Assembly: GCF_016412875.1 (NCBI RefSeq)
Contig: NZ_JAEKPD010000025.1
Span: 1 to 32,665, forward strand
Length of the DNA stretch: 32,665 bases
Direction: 5' to 3'
From: Palleronia pontilimi
GTDB lineage: Bacteria > Pseudomonadota > Alphaproteobacteria > Rhodobacterales > Rhodobacteraceae
The notes beneath the pieces are model-generated. The model saw only the letters and a list, made by a program, of their open reading frames with translations, was not told where the DNA came from and did no database searches. The stretch's first letter is position 1, and each line of letters starts with the position of its first letter. The position numbers and the translations under genes are program-made. Shown one piece after another: positions 8,079 to 15,598 of the stretch.

Positions 8079-9211
8079 GCGAGACATCGACCGATACTGC
8101 CGCCGCCATGCGCCTGCGCGCCGATCCGCCGCGCGTCACACGGATTTCACGCAAGGTGATTATCGGGCTCGGCGTCGTCGCGGGCCTCGGGATCGGTGCC
8201 GCGTTGATCTACGGCCTGCAACGTCCGGACCGGACGGCCGCCCCGGAAGAACTGATCACCACGGACCGCCGCCAACCCGCCGATGGCCTACGCGATCTGC
8301 CGGGCAGCTACGACGCCATTCCACGACTGGGACCGCCCCTGCCGGGCGATCTCGGCGGCGGCGTCTTCGACGCGCAGCAACGCGGCCAGCCTATTGCAGC
8401 TCCAAGTCTCGTGCCACCCACCATGGACCCGGCGGAGCAGCAGCGGCTTGCCGAACTGGAGGCCGCCCGTGTCAGCGATCTCTTCTTCCAGACGCGGCCC
8501 GGGGCACCAACGTCCCCGGGGTTTCAGATGCCGCCTGCAGCACCGGGGAGCGGTTTGGCCGCCACCCCGGAAACCGATCCACGTCAGGCCTTTCTGACGG
8601 CACCGACCGACCGCCGGACCGTCACGCCCGACCGCGTCCAGCCACCGGCCTCGCCCTGGTTGTTGCAGGCCGGCTCCGTCATCCCGGCCGCGCTGATTAC
8701 CGGCATTCGCTCCGACCTGCCAGGTCAGATCACCGCGCAGGTCACCCAGAACATCTATGACAGCCCCACGGGAAGCCTGCTTCTGATACCCCAGGGCACC
8801 CGACTGATCGGCGCCAACGACGACAGCGTCACCGTGGGCCAGCGCCGCGTGCTCCTGGTCTGGACCCGGCTGATCTTCCCCGATGGACGATCGCTCCTGC
8901 TCGAACGCCAGCCCGGCGCGGATGCCGCGGGTTTTGCCGGTCTCGAGGACCGCGTCGACAATCACTGGGGCAGCATCCTGCGCGCCGCAGGGCTGTCCAC
9001 CTTGCTGGCCGTCGGCGCGGAGCTCGCCCTCGATGAGGAAGACCGCCTCGCCCGCGCGCTCCGCGACGGGGCCCTCGACACGATCAACGACGCCGGCCAG
9101 CGCATCGTTCAACGCCAGCTGGAGGTCCCGCCGACCCTCACCATTCGCCCGGGCTTTCCCGTCCGCGTGATCGTCACGCGCGATCTCGTCTTCGCGCCAC
9201 CCGGAGGCTGA
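8075..9211 (+). CDS. trbI: TrbI, conjugal transfer protein (VirB10-like)
   Basis: The 378-residue protein would span from inner to outer membrane in the conjugation core complex. It has a short cytoplasmic tail, one membrane helix at about residues 28-48 (VIIGLGVVAGLGIGAALIY) and a proline-rich periplasmic linker. The VirB10 beta barrel domain follows, seen in AGSVIPAALITGIRSDLPG, LLIPQGTRLIGAND and DNHWGSILRAAGLSTLL. The overlap with trbG is ATGA. One base separates its stop from the start of the broken DUF2274 gene. It appears intact. Confidence 0.93.
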   Translation: MSETSTDTAAAMRLRADPPRVTRISRKVIIGLGVVAGLGIGAALIYGLQRPDRTAAPEELITTDRRQPADGLRDLPGSYDAIPRLGPPLPGDLGGGVFDAQQRGQPIAAPSLVPPTMDPAEQQRLAELEAARVSDLFFQTRPGAPTSPGFQMPPAAPGSGLAATPETDPRQAFLTAPTDRRTVTPDRVQPPASPWLLQAGSVIPAALITGIRSDLPGQITAQVTQNIYDSPTGSLLLIPQGTRLIGANDDSVTVGQRRVLLVWTRLIFPDGRSLLLERQPGADAAGFAGLEDRVDNHWGSILRAAGLSTLLAVGAELALDEEDRLARALRDGALDTINDAGQRIVQRQLEVPPTLTIRPGFPVRVIVTRDLVFAPPGG

Positions 9212-9212
9212 C

Positions 9213-9461
9213 ATGACCAAGCTGAAACTCGGACCGATCCCGGATAACAAGCCTGTGAAGCTGACCGTGGAAGTGCCCGCAGAGCTGCATCGAGACCTGA
9301 TCGCCTATGGTGAAATCCTCAGCTAGGAAGCCAGACAGGGACCGATCGAACCGGCAAAGCTGGTTGTTCCCATGCTCGAGCGGTTCATCGCGACGGATCG
9401 CGGCTTTGCGAAGGCAAAGCGATCGCTTCCGAAACGTGAGGTGGCGAAGCAAGGACTATGA
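9213..9461 (+). pseudogene. DUF2274-type protein with in-frame amber stop
   Basis: The frame starts at ATG 9213 just after trbI and reads MTKLKLGPIPDNKPVKLTVE, the typical start of DUF2274 proteins that follow trbI in such elements. After 37 codons it meets TAG at 9324-9326. The same frame then continues with recognisable family sequence (PAKLVVPMLERFIATDRGFA) to a TGA at 9459-9461. One substitution therefore explains the interruption; the rest is still in phase. The role of DUF2274 is unknown to me. Loss fits a decaying conjugation module. Confidence 0.8.
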
Positions 9462-9695
9462 TCCACGGCTCCGGTTCCCCTAAGAATAGAGCGAGCGCAG
9501 CCGGACGGCGTGAACATCGGTCTGGTGATGGATGGTGGCGATTCTAACAAGATTTCAATTAGTTGTAGCAGGTTTTGTGCAGCAGGTGTTCACGTTCTGA
9601 TCGCGTAATATCGTGCTCGATCCTGGTCGTTTCAGTTCGCGATAGGCAATTGGTTGGCGTGAATGAATGCCCAGCAAGGGTGCGGATGATGATAA
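9462..9695. other. Non-coding stretch between the trb remnant and the IS91 pseudogene
   Basis: No supported gene lies here. Base composition is visibly more AT-rich than on either side, with runs such as ATTTCAATTAG. It presumably contains the end of the trb operon and the upstream end of the IS91-type element. IS91 elements lack classical long terminal inverted repeats, so the boundary cannot be placed by eye. Confidence 0.4.
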
Positions 9696-10830
9696 CTTGC
9701 TCTTCGGCCCGCTAGGCAGGACAGAAAGCGGCCGTTCAGTGCGCGCGTCAGGACCGACTGCTATGCGGGACAAGGACTGGAGGTCGCGGATATCTTCCGC
9801 GCCCATGGTGCTGCGTATCGCCGTGACCATGACGGGCATCTGAACCTGCCGCAGTTGAAGGCGATGTCCGCGATCGAGACTTGCCGGACCGCAGCCCTCG
9901 GAGGGCATGTCGCGGCCTGCACCAAGTGCGGCCATGAGCATATTGCCTACAACTCCTGCTGCAATCGGCATTGCCCGAAGTGCCAGGGCGCGGCGTCGCG
10001 GGACTGGATGCAGGCCCGTATCGAGGACCTGTTGCCGGTTGAGTATTTCCACGTGGTCTTCACTCTGCCGGCCCAGATCTCGGACATCGCGTTCCAGAAC
10101 AAGGCGGCGGTCTATGACCTGCTGTTCAAAGCATGCGCGGAGACGCTTCTGACCATCGCAGCAGACCCGAAGCGTCTCGGCGCAAAGATCGGCATGACCA
10201 GCGTGCTGCACACCTGGGGATCGGCGATGACCCACCATCCGCATGTCCACATCATCGTCCCGGGTGGCGGGCTGTCGCCGGATGGCACTCGATGGATCGC
10301 TTGCCGCCCGGGGTTCTTTCTGCCCTTGAAGGTGCTGTCGCGGCTGTTCCGGCGTTTGTTCCTCGAAGGTCTGGCCAGGCTGCACAAGGCGGGGAAACTG
10401 ACGTTCTTCGGCAATCTGTCGGAGTTGACCGACCCCGGTGCCTTCCACGCCCATCTCACGCCGATGCGCAAGACCGACTGGGTCGTCTATGCCAAACCAC
10501 CCTTCGGCGGACCGCAAGCCGTGCTGGCCTATCTCAGCCGATATACCCACCGCGTCGCGATCTCCAACCACCGCCTCGTCAGCGCGGACGCTGGCACCGT
10601 GGCCTTCCGCTGAAAAGACTACCGCATCAAGCGCGGCGACCGGATGAAGGTCATGCGCCTGCCCACCGACGAGTTCATTCGCCGGTTCCTGATCCATGTC
10701 CTGCCCTCCGGTTTCCACCGCATCCGCCACGCGTGCCTCCTGGCCAACGGCATCCGCCGCGACAGGATCGAGAAGATCAGGTGCCTGATCGATCGGGTCC
10801 CGGAGCCCGATCAGATGGCCAGCGAAAACG
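9696..10830 (+). pseudogene. IS91-family transposase, degraded
   Basis: IS91 enzymes are HUH transposases acting by rolling-circle transposition. Family sequence begins near 9777 (LEVADIFRAHGAAYRR). A zinc-binding N-terminal region follows (CTKCGHEHIAYNSCCNRHCPKC), then the HUH motif in THHPHVHIIVPGG at about 10227-10265, and the catalytic tyrosine region (AYLSRYTHRVAIS). Three lesions are visible. No ATG, GTG or TTG exists in frame between the TAA at 9693 and ATG 9855; an ATG at 9763 lies in another frame and could be rejoined by a one-base indel. TGA at 10611-10613 replaces the Trp expected before KDYRIK. The C-terminus is cut off by another IS. The longest uninterrupted ATG frame is 9855-10613. 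Confidence 0.85.
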
Positions 10831-10947
10831 GGCGACGTCGATCTCGAAGCCAAGCTTCAGAGATGGGAGCGCTTCTACAACCTGGCCAGGCCGCACGGCG
10901 CCCACAATGGCAAGACGCCTTACGAGGCGCTGCGCGAAAAGCTATGA
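10831..10947 (+). pseudogene. C-terminal fragment of a DDE transposase (IS481/IS3-like)
   Basis: The frame reads GDVDLEAKLQRWERFYN, then RPHGAHNGKTPYEALREKL and stops with TGA at 10945-10947. The RPHGAHNGKTPYEAL ending is characteristic of the integrase-core transposases of the IS481/IS3 group. Everything upstream, including the DDE catalytic residues apart from the final helix, is missing. It directly follows IS91 sequence in another reading frame, so one element was inserted into or recombined with the other. Confidence 0.8.
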
Positions 10948-10959
10948 TCGCCAAACACG

Positions 10960-11232
10960 GTGTCTCGCCAGATCGATCAGGTTACAGATTCGAACGTGAC
11001 CTTCTGGTGGTTCCCGGTCGGGGCGGCGGGCGTGCCGACCACCTTCGAGGAACTCGACGCGGCGCCCGACGGCGTTCCGGCCCCGCCGGACATGGAAGAC
11101 GCCGTCGCCGAAGAGGCCGCGGCGCGGGCGGACCGGCCGGCGGACTTCGTCGGGGAACTGGAGCGCGCCTTCGACCGGACGTTACCGGGCAACGAGCGCC
11201 TGGCGCTCGCAGCGAAGCTCGCGGCGATCTGA
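10960..11232 (+). CDS. Hypothetical protein, possibly the tail of an interrupted gene
   Basis: The 90-residue frame starts at GTG 10960, 12 bases after the IS481-like stop, and ends with LERAFDRTLPGNERLALAAKLAAI. From about residue 12 (NVTFWWFPVGAAG) onward, codon use is strongly GC3-biased and alanine/acidic-rich, so it looks like real coding sequence. The first dozen residues probably come from the IS terminus, so this may be the 3' remnant of a larger gene cut by the insertion. I do not recognise the family. It converges on the minus-strand ATPase gene. Confidence 0.4.
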   Translation: MSRQIDQVTDSNVTFWWFPVGAAGVPTTFEELDAAPDGVPAPPDMEDAVAEEAAARADRPADFVGELERAFDRTLPGNERLALAAKLAAI

Positions 11233-11239
11233 GCGGCGT

Positions 11240-11264
11240 CCGCGCGGGCCGGCCGCCCGCGCGG
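11240..11264. terminator. GC-rich hairpin between convergent genes
   Basis: CCGCGCGGG at 11240-11248 pairs perfectly with CCCGCGCGG at 11256-11264 around a 7-base loop. It lies 7 bases after the stop of the small plus-strand frame and about 100 bases beyond the stop of the minus-strand ATPase, a natural place for a shared terminator. No T-run follows on either side, so classic intrinsic termination is not proven. Confidence 0.4.
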
Positions 11265-11367
11265 CGCGGCACCGGGGCAGGCGGGTCGTCCGAGCGTATC
11301 ACGGGGTCCGGTCGCTGCGGCCCGCGCCGTGTCGTCCGCGTCGCGGGACGGCGCCGTGGCAGGGCGG

Positions 11368-13737
11368 CTACCGGCCCGGCGGCAGGACCGCCTGCCAGCT
11401 GCCCAGCCGCGAGCGGTCGGACATCCGGCCGATCTTTTCCAGTTCGCGCCACAGCCCGCGCACGCAATGGCGCATCGAGAGCGGCGCGCCCTCCTCGGCG
11501 CTGAGCAGGAGCGCGGTGTAGATCGCGTTGCGGATCTCGCCGCCCACGATTTCGAACGGCTCGGCGAGCTGCGGGATATCGATGTCGTTCGCGCGATCCT
11601 CGGGCGGGGGCAGCAGCTTGTCCCAGATCGCGCGCCGCTCGCGCGCCGCGGGCGGCATGAATTCCGCCCGCACCCGGATCCGGCGCAGGAAGGCGTCGTC
11701 GATATTGCCCGCCAGGTTGGTCGCCAGGATCGCCAGGCCGTCGAAATCGTCCAGCCGCTGCAGCAGGTAGTCGATGGTGATGTTGGCATAGCGGTCGTGA
11801 CTGTCGCGCACCTCGGTGCGCTTGCCGAAAAGCGCGTCGGCCTCGTCGAAGAACAGCGCCACCCGCGACCGCTCGGCCTCGTCGAACACCGCCGCCAGCC
11901 GCTTCTCGCTTTCGCCGATGAACTTGTCGACCACCTGCGATAGGTCGATGCGGTAGAGCGCATAGTCCACCTCGGCGGCGATGATCTGGGCGGCCATGGT
12001 CTTGCCGGTCCCCGGCGGCCCGCTGAACAGGCAGGAAAGCCCCGCCCCGGCGCGCAACCCCGCGCCGGGGCCGCCTTCGCCGAACAGCTGCTGGCCGTGG
12101 CGCGCCCAGGCGATGGCCAGATCGAGCTCGGCGCGGGTGCGGTCGGGCAACACGATGTCGACGCGGGTCCAGGGGCAGGGCAGGCGCTCGGCAGCGCCGT
12201 CGAAACGGGTCTGGCGAAGCCGGTCGCAGGCGGCGGACAGGTCGGCGGCCGAGGCTGCCGCGCGGCCCTCGGCCCGGGCCTGCGCCTCGGCGATGCGGCG
12301 GGCGCGGGCGATGCCGCGGGGGCCGAAGTCGAAGCGCTCGGCCAGGCGGCGCAGACCGTCGTCGTCGACGCCCCCGGGCTGGGGTCCGGTCCCGGCGGCC
12401 CACAGGCGCAGCCGCTGCGCCGGGTCGCGCGGCGGCGCGTCCAGCCGCATCAGCGGCCGGTCGCAGGCCATCGCGAGCGCGCCGTAGCGCGCCGGCTCGG
12501 CGATCAGGAAGGCCGGGGCGGGCAGGCCGCCCATCAGGGCGGGCCAGACCGCCTCGGGCACCGCTTCAGGCGCGGTCAGCACCAGCGCGGCCTCTTCGAG
12601 GCAAAGCTCGCGCAGCACCGTGCCGAGCCCCCCGGGCTCGGCCAGCACCGTGCCGGGGACGGCGAGCGCGGCATGGCCCAGCCGCCCGGCCAGCGCCGTG
12701 GCGATGGCGCCGCGGCCGCTGTCCTCGGGGCCGAGCACCGCCACAGCCGGGACCTGCGCCGCCCCGGCGAGCGCGGTCGCGGCGGCCTCGAGCACCGGCC
12801 GCAGGCTCTCGGGAGCCTTCAGGCGCGCGATCGCTTGCGGATCGGCCGGGCTCAGCGGAAAGGTCGGCGCGCGGTCGCCCCCCAGCACCAGCCGCCAGAC
12901 CGCCGGCGGAACCGTGACATCCGCGGTGGCGAGCGGCCCGTCCGGCGCCACCGTGGCCAGCCCGAAGCGCACCAGGCGCCCCTCGGGGCCAAGGCTCGCG
13001 TCCAGCCGCTCGGGCGGCAGGCCGAGCTCGGCGGCAAGACCCGCCATCGGCCGCGGCCGGCCCATGTGGTCGTTGAGCAGCGTCAGCAGCCTTGCCGCGC
13101 GCAGATCGACCTCGACTAGGCTGCCGAGCAGGATCAGGTCGCGCTCGGTCGGGTCGAGCGCGAAGACCGAGACCAACCGCTCGAGCCCCGGCAGCTTCGG
13201 CGCCGGCCCGTCGCCTGCCAGCTGCCGCACCAGGTCGCGCAGCTCGCGCCCCGGGCCGACATCGGGCACCCGATCGCCGCGGTGCGCGAGGATGCGCGCC
13301 GCGATCCTGCCGAGGCAGGCCGACAGCGCATCGCCCGCGCCGGGCGGCGCCGGCGCCTCGACCCGCGGCGGGCCGTGGAACAGGCCGTAGAGCCAGCCGA
13401 GCAGGCCGGGCCTGTCGGGCACGGGGTTGGTTAGCAGCTCGCGGATCCTGTCGGGCGAGGCGTCGTGCAGCACCTGCGGCGCGCGGCCGGGGCGGTGCAC
13501 GGTCACCCGCGCGCCCGAGGGGGTGACCGCGATCAGCCGGTCGGCCTGGCCACGGTTCAGGATCGCCAGCGAGGCACGCTCGGCGCAGACCAGCACCGCG
13601 TCGACGCGACGCTCGGCGCACTGCCCGGCCAGGTCCTCGATCTCGGCATCCGGGATCCCGGCCAGGGTCTCGGCAAGGATCGATCGCAGAATGTTCGGCG
13701 CGTCGCTCAGATCGACGGCGATGCGAAGGCGAGGCAT
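11368..13737 (-). CDS. eCIS AAA+ ATPase (Afp15/Pvc15-like)
   Basis: The 789-residue protein is the AAA+ ATPase that accompanies contractile injection systems and is needed for particle assembly in studied relatives. Its C-terminal AAA domain has Walker A GPPGTGKT (about 572-579), Walker B ALFFDEADALFG (about 626-637), sensor 1 ILATNLAGN and arginine-finger region FLRRIRVRAEF. The N-terminal 500 residues contain a second, degenerate nucleotide-binding fold (VAVLGPEDSGRGAIATAL, with no usual GKT). ATG 13737 (MPRLRIAVDL) is preferred over GTG 13776 because AAAGGA precedes it at suitable spacing. It is transcribed away from the structural operon across a shared control region. The family is clear; a client in this system is inferred. 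Confidence 0.88.
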   Translation of the reverse strand: MPRLRIAVDLSDAPNILRSILAETLAGIPDAEIEDLAGQCAERRVDAVLVCAERASLAILNRGQADRLIAVTPSGARVTVHRPGRAPQVLHDASPDRIRELLTNPVPDRPGLLGWLYGLFHGPPRVEAPAPPGAGDALSACLGRIAARILAHRGDRVPDVGPGRELRDLVRQLAGDGPAPKLPGLERLVSVFALDPTERDLILLGSLVEVDLRAARLLTLLNDHMGRPRPMAGLAAELGLPPERLDASLGPEGRLVRFGLATVAPDGPLATADVTVPPAVWRLVLGGDRAPTFPLSPADPQAIARLKAPESLRPVLEAAATALAGAAQVPAVAVLGPEDSGRGAIATALAGRLGHAALAVPGTVLAEPGGLGTVLRELCLEEAALVLTAPEAVPEAVWPALMGGLPAPAFLIAEPARYGALAMACDRPLMRLDAPPRDPAQRLRLWAAGTGPQPGGVDDDGLRRLAERFDFGPRGIARARRIAEAQARAEGRAAASAADLSAACDRLRQTRFDGAAERLPCPWTRVDIVLPDRTRAELDLAIAWARHGQQLFGEGGPGAGLRAGAGLSCLFSGPPGTGKTMAAQIIAAEVDYALYRIDLSQVVDKFIGESEKRLAAVFDEAERSRVALFFDEADALFGKRTEVRDSHDRYANITIDYLLQRLDDFDGLAILATNLAGNIDDAFLRRIRVRAEFMPPAARERRAIWDKLLPPPEDRANDIDIPQLAEPFEIVGGEIRNAIYTALLLSAEEGAPLSMRHCVRGLWRELEKIGRMSDRSRLGSWQAVLPPGR

Positions 13738-14227
13738 GGGGCGGCCGTCCTTTCCGCGGCCGATACTAAACGGCACGCGACCGCGCGGTGAACCGCGGCG
13801 AGGGCCCAGCGGCGGGCCCAGATGGTCCTGATCCGCGGACCGGCGCCCGCGGGCAGGCGGCGGCTGGACAGCCGCGCGGCGGCGGTGCGGGGCGGGCGCC
13901 GAATCAGATCCGGGGCGTATCGGGAATGTCGTCGTTCACCAATGGCTTGCGGGCCATCCTTCGCGTTTTCCCCGGTTTCGGGATCGGGTCCCGCCAGCTG
14001 CCGGGGATCCAGATCCGCCCGGGCCGGGAAGATCCAGATCCCCGGCGGCGGGCCGCCCGGCCAGGGGCGGGGCCTGCTGCGGAAATACCCAATTCCAACA
14101 GGGGCTTGCGCATACGGGCTGGCCCGGGTGGATCCGAATTGAACCTCTGCCGGCTTTGCCAATCGGCATCGGTCGGCCGCACCATCGGTGCAAAGCCCCT
14201 TCGTTCTCATCGAGGAGCCGCCAGCCC
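13738..14227. promoter_or_regulatory. Divergent control region between the ATPase and the eCIS operon
   Basis: About 550 bases separate the two divergent start codons and no convincing gene lies within. Two perfect inverted repeats stand out: CCGGGGATC (14001-14009) with GATCCCCGG (14037-14045), and GGCTTTGC (14152-14159) with GCAAAGCC (14190-14197). An 11-base direct repeat GATCCAGATCC occurs at 14006-14016 and 14031-14041, nested in the first pair. Either pair could be an operator or an RNA hairpin. The second lies just before the first ribosome-binding site of the operon. I cannot place -35/-10 boxes with confidence. Confidence 0.45.
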
Positions 14228-14296
14228 ATGGCCAACGCCGACCATCCCATGCCCTGCGCGACCCGCGCGCTGCCGGCGGAGTCGGCCGATGGCTAA
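14228..14296 (+). CDS. Possible 22-residue leader peptide
   Basis: ATG 14228 is preceded by GAGGAG at 14212-14217, a better ribosome-binding site than most in the window. The frame encodes MANADHPMPCATRALPAESA plus two residues and ends at TAA 14294-14296, five bases beyond the first base of the DUF4255 start codon (14289). This overlap would couple translation of the two. No family resemblance is seen. It could equally be a chance frame in GC-rich leader sequence. Confidence 0.3.
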   Translation: MANADHPMPCATRALPAESADG

Positions 14297-14900
14297 CTGG
14301 CGGGTGGTGGAGAACACGGGCCGTACGCTGGTCGAGCTGCTGGATCGGCACATCGGCCTGCTCGGCATTCCCAACGTCACCGTCGGCTTGGTCACGCCTG
14401 CCGCCTTCGGCACGCTCGCCGGGACCGCGGATCCGTTCGTGTCGCTGTTCCTCTACCAGATCTCGGACAATCCCGAGCTGCGCAACAGCCCCCAGCAGAT
14501 GCTGCCCGACGGCACCTTTCAGCGCCAGCCGCTGCCGCTGGAGCTGTCCTACCTGGTCACCGCCTGGGGGGTCCGGGCGCAAGCGGACGTCGCCTCGGAC
14601 CTGCTGGCCACGCGCGACGAGGCGCGGCTTCTGGGCGCCGTCATGCAGGCGTTCTACGAGGCGGCCGAGATCGATCGCGGCAGCCTGTTCGAGGATCCGG
14701 CGGTGCCGGTCTGGGCGCCGCATGATGGGCTGCAGCTGATGATGGAGACACTGCCGCTCGAGGGCCATTACCGGATCTGGGACGCCGCCGAGCTGGGCTA
14801 TCGCCTTTCGCTGGTCTACCGCGCCCGTGTCGCGGCGCTCGAGCCGCTGGTCACGCCGCCGGGACCGCCGATCACCGATGCCGCGCTGGAGACGGCGTGA
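14289..14900 (+). CDS. DUF4255 / Pvc16-family protein (tube cap or terminator)
   Basis: The 203-residue product belongs to the DUF4255 (Pvc16/Afp16 N-terminal) family. In Afp and PVC, the member of this family caps the tube and sheath and sets particle length. Family features are ENTGRTLVELLDRHIG, the strand SVTLFLY-like segment FVSLFLYQISDNPELRN, PLPLELSYLVTAWG and the late GYRLSLVYRARVAAL. ATG 14289 is chosen: CGGAG lies 7 bases before it, and sequence further upstream lacks family character. The stop overlaps the next start in TGATG. It opens the plus-strand structural operon. Confidence 0.88.
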   Translation: MANWRVVENTGRTLVELLDRHIGLLGIPNVTVGLVTPAAFGTLAGTADPFVSLFLYQISDNPELRNSPQQMLPDGTFQRQPLPLELSYLVTAWGVRAQADVASDLLATRDEARLLGAVMQAFYEAAEIDRGSLFEDPAVPVWAPHDGLQLMMETLPLEGHYRIWDAAELGYRLSLVYRARVAALEPLVTPPGPPITDAALETA

Positions 14901-15571
14901 TGGCAGGCGACGTGATCCGGCATCAGCTTTCCTTCGCGATCCGCTTCCTGGATCATTTCAGCGGCGCGCCGGTGCCCGAAGAGCTGCCGGTGCGGCTGGC
15001 GGGGTCGTTCCAGCGCCCGGCGGCGCGGCGCGGCTCGGTCTCGCGCCGGCAGGTCGACGGCGCCTACCGGTTCCTGTCGGTGCCCACCGGCACGGCGCAG
15101 GTGCTGTGGCGCGATCCGTTCCGCCGCACCCAGGCCGGCTGGGCACGCTGGGACGGCGAGGATCCCCAGGTGCAGCTGCCGCGCCCCGATCCCACCCTGC
15201 CGGTCGAGATCACGCTCTGGCCCACCGCCGCGGCCACCGCGCCGGCGGGCGCCACCGGGGTCCGGGGAAAGCTGCTGGGCAGCAACGCCGACGGGCTGGC
15301 CGTGCGCATCGCGCGCACCGGCACTCCGTTCGACCGCTTCACCCGCACGGATTCCGCGGGCGAGTTCCTGTTCCTGCCGCCGGGCACGCTCGCACCCGAT
15401 GGCGCCACCGGCCGGGTGCCGCTGGACATCGAGGTCCGCGACGCCGCGGGCGTCCAGCGCGTCGTCACCGGCGGCGCCTTCCTGCCGGCCGCGGCCGGCC
15501 CGGCCTTCGCGGGCCCAAGTTTCACCGTCGCGCCACGGACCGTGCCGCGCGTTCTGTTCCAACTGGCGTGA
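14900..15571 (+). CDS. Beta-rich accessory protein of the eCIS operon, function unknown
   Basis: The 223-residue protein has no signal peptide or membrane segment. It looks like two beta-sandwich units. The first is RFLDHFSGAPVPEELPVRLA to about residue 90. The second begins near GVRGKLLGSNADGLAVRIA and includes FTRTDSAGEFLFLPPG, resembling carboxypeptidase-regulatory or transthyretin-like repeats. Its ATG overlaps the DUF4255 stop, so the two proteins are probably made in step. Position between cap and sheath genes suggests a structural or cap-associated role, but this is inference. An adjacent GTG at 14897 would add only one residue. Confidence 0.7.
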   Translation: MAGDVIRHQLSFAIRFLDHFSGAPVPEELPVRLAGSFQRPAARRGSVSRRQVDGAYRFLSVPTGTAQVLWRDPFRRTQAGWARWDGEDPQVQLPRPDPTLPVEITLWPTAAATAPAGATGVRGKLLGSNADGLAVRIARTGTPFDRFTRTDSAGEFLFLPPGTLAPDGATGRVPLDIEVRDAAGVQRVVTGGAFLPAAAGPAFAGPSFTVAPRTVPRVLFQLA

Positions 15572-15598
15572 GCCGCCGGTAGCCAAGGAGACCAAGCG

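Larger units (their letters stand above)
9696..10947 (+). mobile_element. Composite insertion-sequence debris: IS91-type remnant plus DDE-type IS fragment
   Basis: Two different transposase remnants are joined head to tail. IS91-family sequence runs to about 10815-10830, where it changes abruptly to the last 38 codons of an IS481/IS3-like DDE transposase. Exact element ends are not visible; the limits given are the open frames, not proven termini. The block separates the conjugation remnant from the eCIS cluster and is a plausible cause or by-product of the rearrangement that brought them together. Confidence 0.7.

Noticed and set aside
13788-14288. Upstream extension of the DUF4255 reading frame to ATG 13788
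   Set aside because: The extra 167 residues are Arg/Gly/Pro-rich without family similarity. The family N-terminus and a ribosome-binding site fit ATG 14289.
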